This document shows positions 63,101-64,000 of a stretch of DNA of 64,000 nucleotides, in pieces. Numbering within the stretch: position 1 is the first letter of the stretch; the number at the start of each line of letters is the position of its first letter. This stretch comes from Mucilaginibacter aquariorum (GTDB taxonomy: Bacteria > Bacteroidota > Bacteroidia > Sphingobacteriales > Sphingobacteriaceae): assembly GCF_024498135.1 (NCBI RefSeq), contig NZ_JANHOH010000001.1, positions 1,302,001-1,366,000 on the forward strand. Direction: 5' to 3'. Below the pieces are notes generated by a model, which did no database searches, was not told the DNA's origin, and worked only from the letters and a program-made list of their open reading frames with translations. The position numbers and the translations under genes were made by a program.

Positions 63101-63798
63101 TGCTGGACGAGGCAACCATAGAGTTGTTAAAACAGAAAGACGATTTTATGAGCATTGCCAGCCATGAATTAAAAACACCCATAACCAGCTTAAAAGCATC
63201 ATTGCAATTATTAGATAAGTTGAAGGATAACCCTACATCGGTAATGCTATCCAAATTAATAGCTGTTGCCAACAAAAGCATGAAAAAGGTAAACAGCCTT
63301 GTAGAAGACCTGCTGAATGTAAGCAAGCTAAACCAGGGCCAACTTCATTTACACAAAACCCATTTTGTAATTGATGATGTTATTGAAGGGTGTTGCCATG
63401 ACGTGCGGGCGGCCGGAATATTTAATATAAAAACTGTGGGTAATAAAACATTGGAAGTGTTTGCCGATGCCGGTAGAATTGAACAAATACTGGTCAATTT
63501 TGTAAACAATGCTATCAAATATGCTCCGCAATCAAAAGAGATCCTTATCAATATCGAAAAGGCAGATAAAATGGTAAAGGTATCAGTTAATGATAAAGGA
63601 CCGGGTATTGCGCCAGATATGATACCTCATTTATTTGATAGGTATTACCGCGTTGATAAAAGCGGCACCCAGTATTCAGGCCTGGGCTTAGGCTTGTACA
63701 TTTGTGCCGAGATCATCAAAAAACTCGACGGACAAATTGGGGTAGATAGCGAAATTAATAAAGGAAGTAGCTTTTGGTTCACACTCCCTTTATCATAA
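60136..63798 (+). CDS. CheB-CheR-coiled coil-PAS-histidine kinase fusion
   Basis: The 1220-residue protein is a hybrid chemosensory/signalling protein. CheB methylesterase: about 17-205, with Ser25 in GASAGG, His52 in QHLSP and Asp144 in LLDDGT. CheR methyltransferase: about 225-500, with LTRRGVDFTYYKKSTLKRRI and the SAM-binding AGCATGEEAYS (near 322). A long coiled coil: about 650-735. Two PAS domains: about 735-850 and 865-985. HisKA: His1010 in SHELKTP. HATPase: NFVNNAIKYAP near 1115, DKGPGIAPDM near 1153 and GLGLGLYIC near 1181. No receiver or chemoreceptor gene is in the window. The role is unknown; it may couple methylation to kinase output. Confidence 0.94.
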   Translation: MTKIKGTSDEPISSNQFPVVGIGASAGGLNAVKQFLHAVPAKSGIAYVFVQHLSPTHESLLPGILKKLANIPVHQITDNIHLEPDNLYIIPNNKIVTATDGVLKLAPLDEKHHRVKIIDLFFSSLAAVHQGYAIGVVLSGLLDDGTLGLQAIKAYGGITFAQDKVSAAFDDMPTNAINTGTVDFVLSPEKIAEHIIAINYPFNLNNQQTELLDKTAQKDEDVFKHLLKVLLTRRGVDFTYYKKSTLKRRIIRRMALNNIDKPEHYLSYTSENKSEQDALYNDMLISVTNFFRDPESFELLCTTIFPDLLKQKADNGSLRIWVAGCATGEEAYSMAICLQELMGDKASAIKIQVFASDISETAIKKARVGVYRPTDLDGLSPLRLQQFFTKQNSNYRVNKEIRDMCVFAHHNLLKDPPFSKMDLVSCRNVLIYLEPVLQKKALTTFHYALNDQGYLMLGKSESINNNPELFAAYNHQEKLFQKKGASGRFMPVTSRGSEQSFKDIDVNTRNESGKQDVFKTADDIILAKYSPSGVLINDEFDIIQFRGKTDTWLALPSGKASLNLLKMAREGLAFELRNLLQQAKKTNTAVSKSSVLFKLGNEQAYVNMDVAPLPSTENQHYLVLFKEDLTHAIHISGTETTEQAGNHLSHLRIEQLESELMQTRADMRAVTDEQEAVYEELQSANQELLSGSEEMQTINEELETSREELQSTNEEINIVNNELTDRNEELNNARTYTEGIINTIGDPLIILDKDLRVKRATNGFYTKFKVTEKETEGRYIYDLGNLQWDIPALREMLEMILPEKKVVSDYQVTHVFPTIGRKVMCLNARQLEKINGDQLILLAIEDITDKRKVEEGLAEVEKLFKESKERLKLAVDAAGLGTWDYNSLTGELIWDHRCKEMFNLSLNDSITYNRFIDLIHTEDRKKVDKALKQALAGHEDGEYDEEFRTAETSGKKFKWLKFKGKAYFDTDGLAYRFVGTSLDITVQKMLDEATIELLKQKDDFMSIASHELKTPITSLKASLQLLDKLKDNPTSVMLSKLIAVANKSMKKVNSLVEDLLNVSKLNQGQLHLHKTHFVIDDVIEGCCHDVRAAGIFNIKTVGNKTLEVFADAGRIEQILVNFVNNAIKYAPQSKEILINIEKADKMVKVSVNDKGPGIAPDMIPHLFDRYYRVDKSGTQYSGLGLGLYICAEIIKKLDGQIGVDSEINKGSSFWFTLPLS

Positions 63799-64000
63799 AG
63801 CAAAAAGCCCTGTAAACATTGTTTAGGAGGCTAACCAAATATAAATTAAACCAAAACTTACTACGTTAACAACATATGCTGATAGGGTTGCAAATACAAC
63901 TGGCGGTTTAAAGCCATGGTTGCATTACTAAAAACGTTTTCCAACCTGCGCCTGCAAGGCTGATGGTATGGGTATGGTATGAGTTGCGTTGTTACTACGT
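63799..64000. other. End of window, no supported gene
   Basis: I find no open frame with recognisable features on either strand in these 202 bases. A minus-strand frame enters from the right edge and stops at 63928, too short to judge. Confidence 0.4.

Noticed and set aside
63799..64000. Partial gene at the right edge
   Set aside because: The only frame entering from the edge ends quickly with no recognisable sequence.

Overview
The window looks like chromosomal DNA of a Bacteroidota bacterium, most likely family Sphingobacteriaceae (Mucilaginibacter/Pedobacter-like). The grounds are: Oar-type and DUF5686 outer-membrane proteins, many lipoproteins with Bacteroidota-style leaders, starts mostly without Shine-Dalgarno sequences, repeated TAnnTTTG promoter -7 elements, a serine palmitoyltransferase (sphingolipids), and intergenic repeats of a type common in this family. 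I see no rRNA, tRNA, CRISPR array, prophage or IS element. The genus is an inference.

Layout. 1-425 is the 3' end of purM. 567-4471 (minus) is an Oar-like TonB-dependent receptor with a small lipoprotein. 4800-7861 holds lpdA and an FAD/Rieske oxidoreductase. 7994-12896 has a secreted carboxylesterase, a SelW-like (Rdx) protein, an Rrf2 regulator, a TPR protein ending in a histidine-kinase-like phosphoacceptor helix but no ATPase, and an RluA-type pseudouridine synthase. 13072-18496 has a histone-H1-like protein, an OmpR-type response regulator, a TlpA-like thiol-disulfide lipoprotein in operon with gatB, and two tandem paralogous Tyr-rich secreted proteins. 18565-25096 has alaS, a repeat-filled 600-base gap, a MerR regulator, ComEC and a small secreted protein. 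25154-28462 (minus) is a tight operon: CDF transporter, Nudix, bioA, ferritin-like diiron protein. 28740-36812 has an aspartate-type aminotransferase, a beta-barrel protein and an RND efflux operon (TolC, adaptor, pump).

The most interesting part is 37174-47228, all on the plus strand. It contains serine palmitoyltransferase, a GNAT-like acyltransferase, myo-inositol-phosphate synthase, a GtrA-like membrane protein, a DUF5686 outer-membrane protein, a CDP-alcohol phosphatidyltransferase, a DUF4833 protein, an FA2H/Scs7-like hydroxylase and an AUR1-like PAP2 phosphotransferase. Together these could make sphinganine, acylate it, 2-hydroxylate the acyl chain, make inositol phosphate and phosphatidylinositol(-phosphate), and transfer phosphoinositol to ceramide. 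The result would be a compact candidate pathway for hydroxylated inositol phosphorylceramide, with eukaryote-like hydroxylation and head-group chemistry. The ketosphinganine reductase and a recognisable phosphatidylinositol-phosphate phosphatase are not in the window.

47460-59943 has a TPR protein, a CAP-domain protein, a half-length DUF1456 protein, truC with an MBL hydrolase, a diadenylate-cyclase-like protein with an N-terminal sensor-like region, a pirin / ring-cleaving dioxygenase / esterase module resembling quinone detoxification, a Crp/Fnr regulator, fabF, a NIPSNAP protein and an SDR. 60136-63798 encodes one 1220-residue CheB-CheR-PAS-histidine kinase fusion. The last 200 bases hold no gene I can support.
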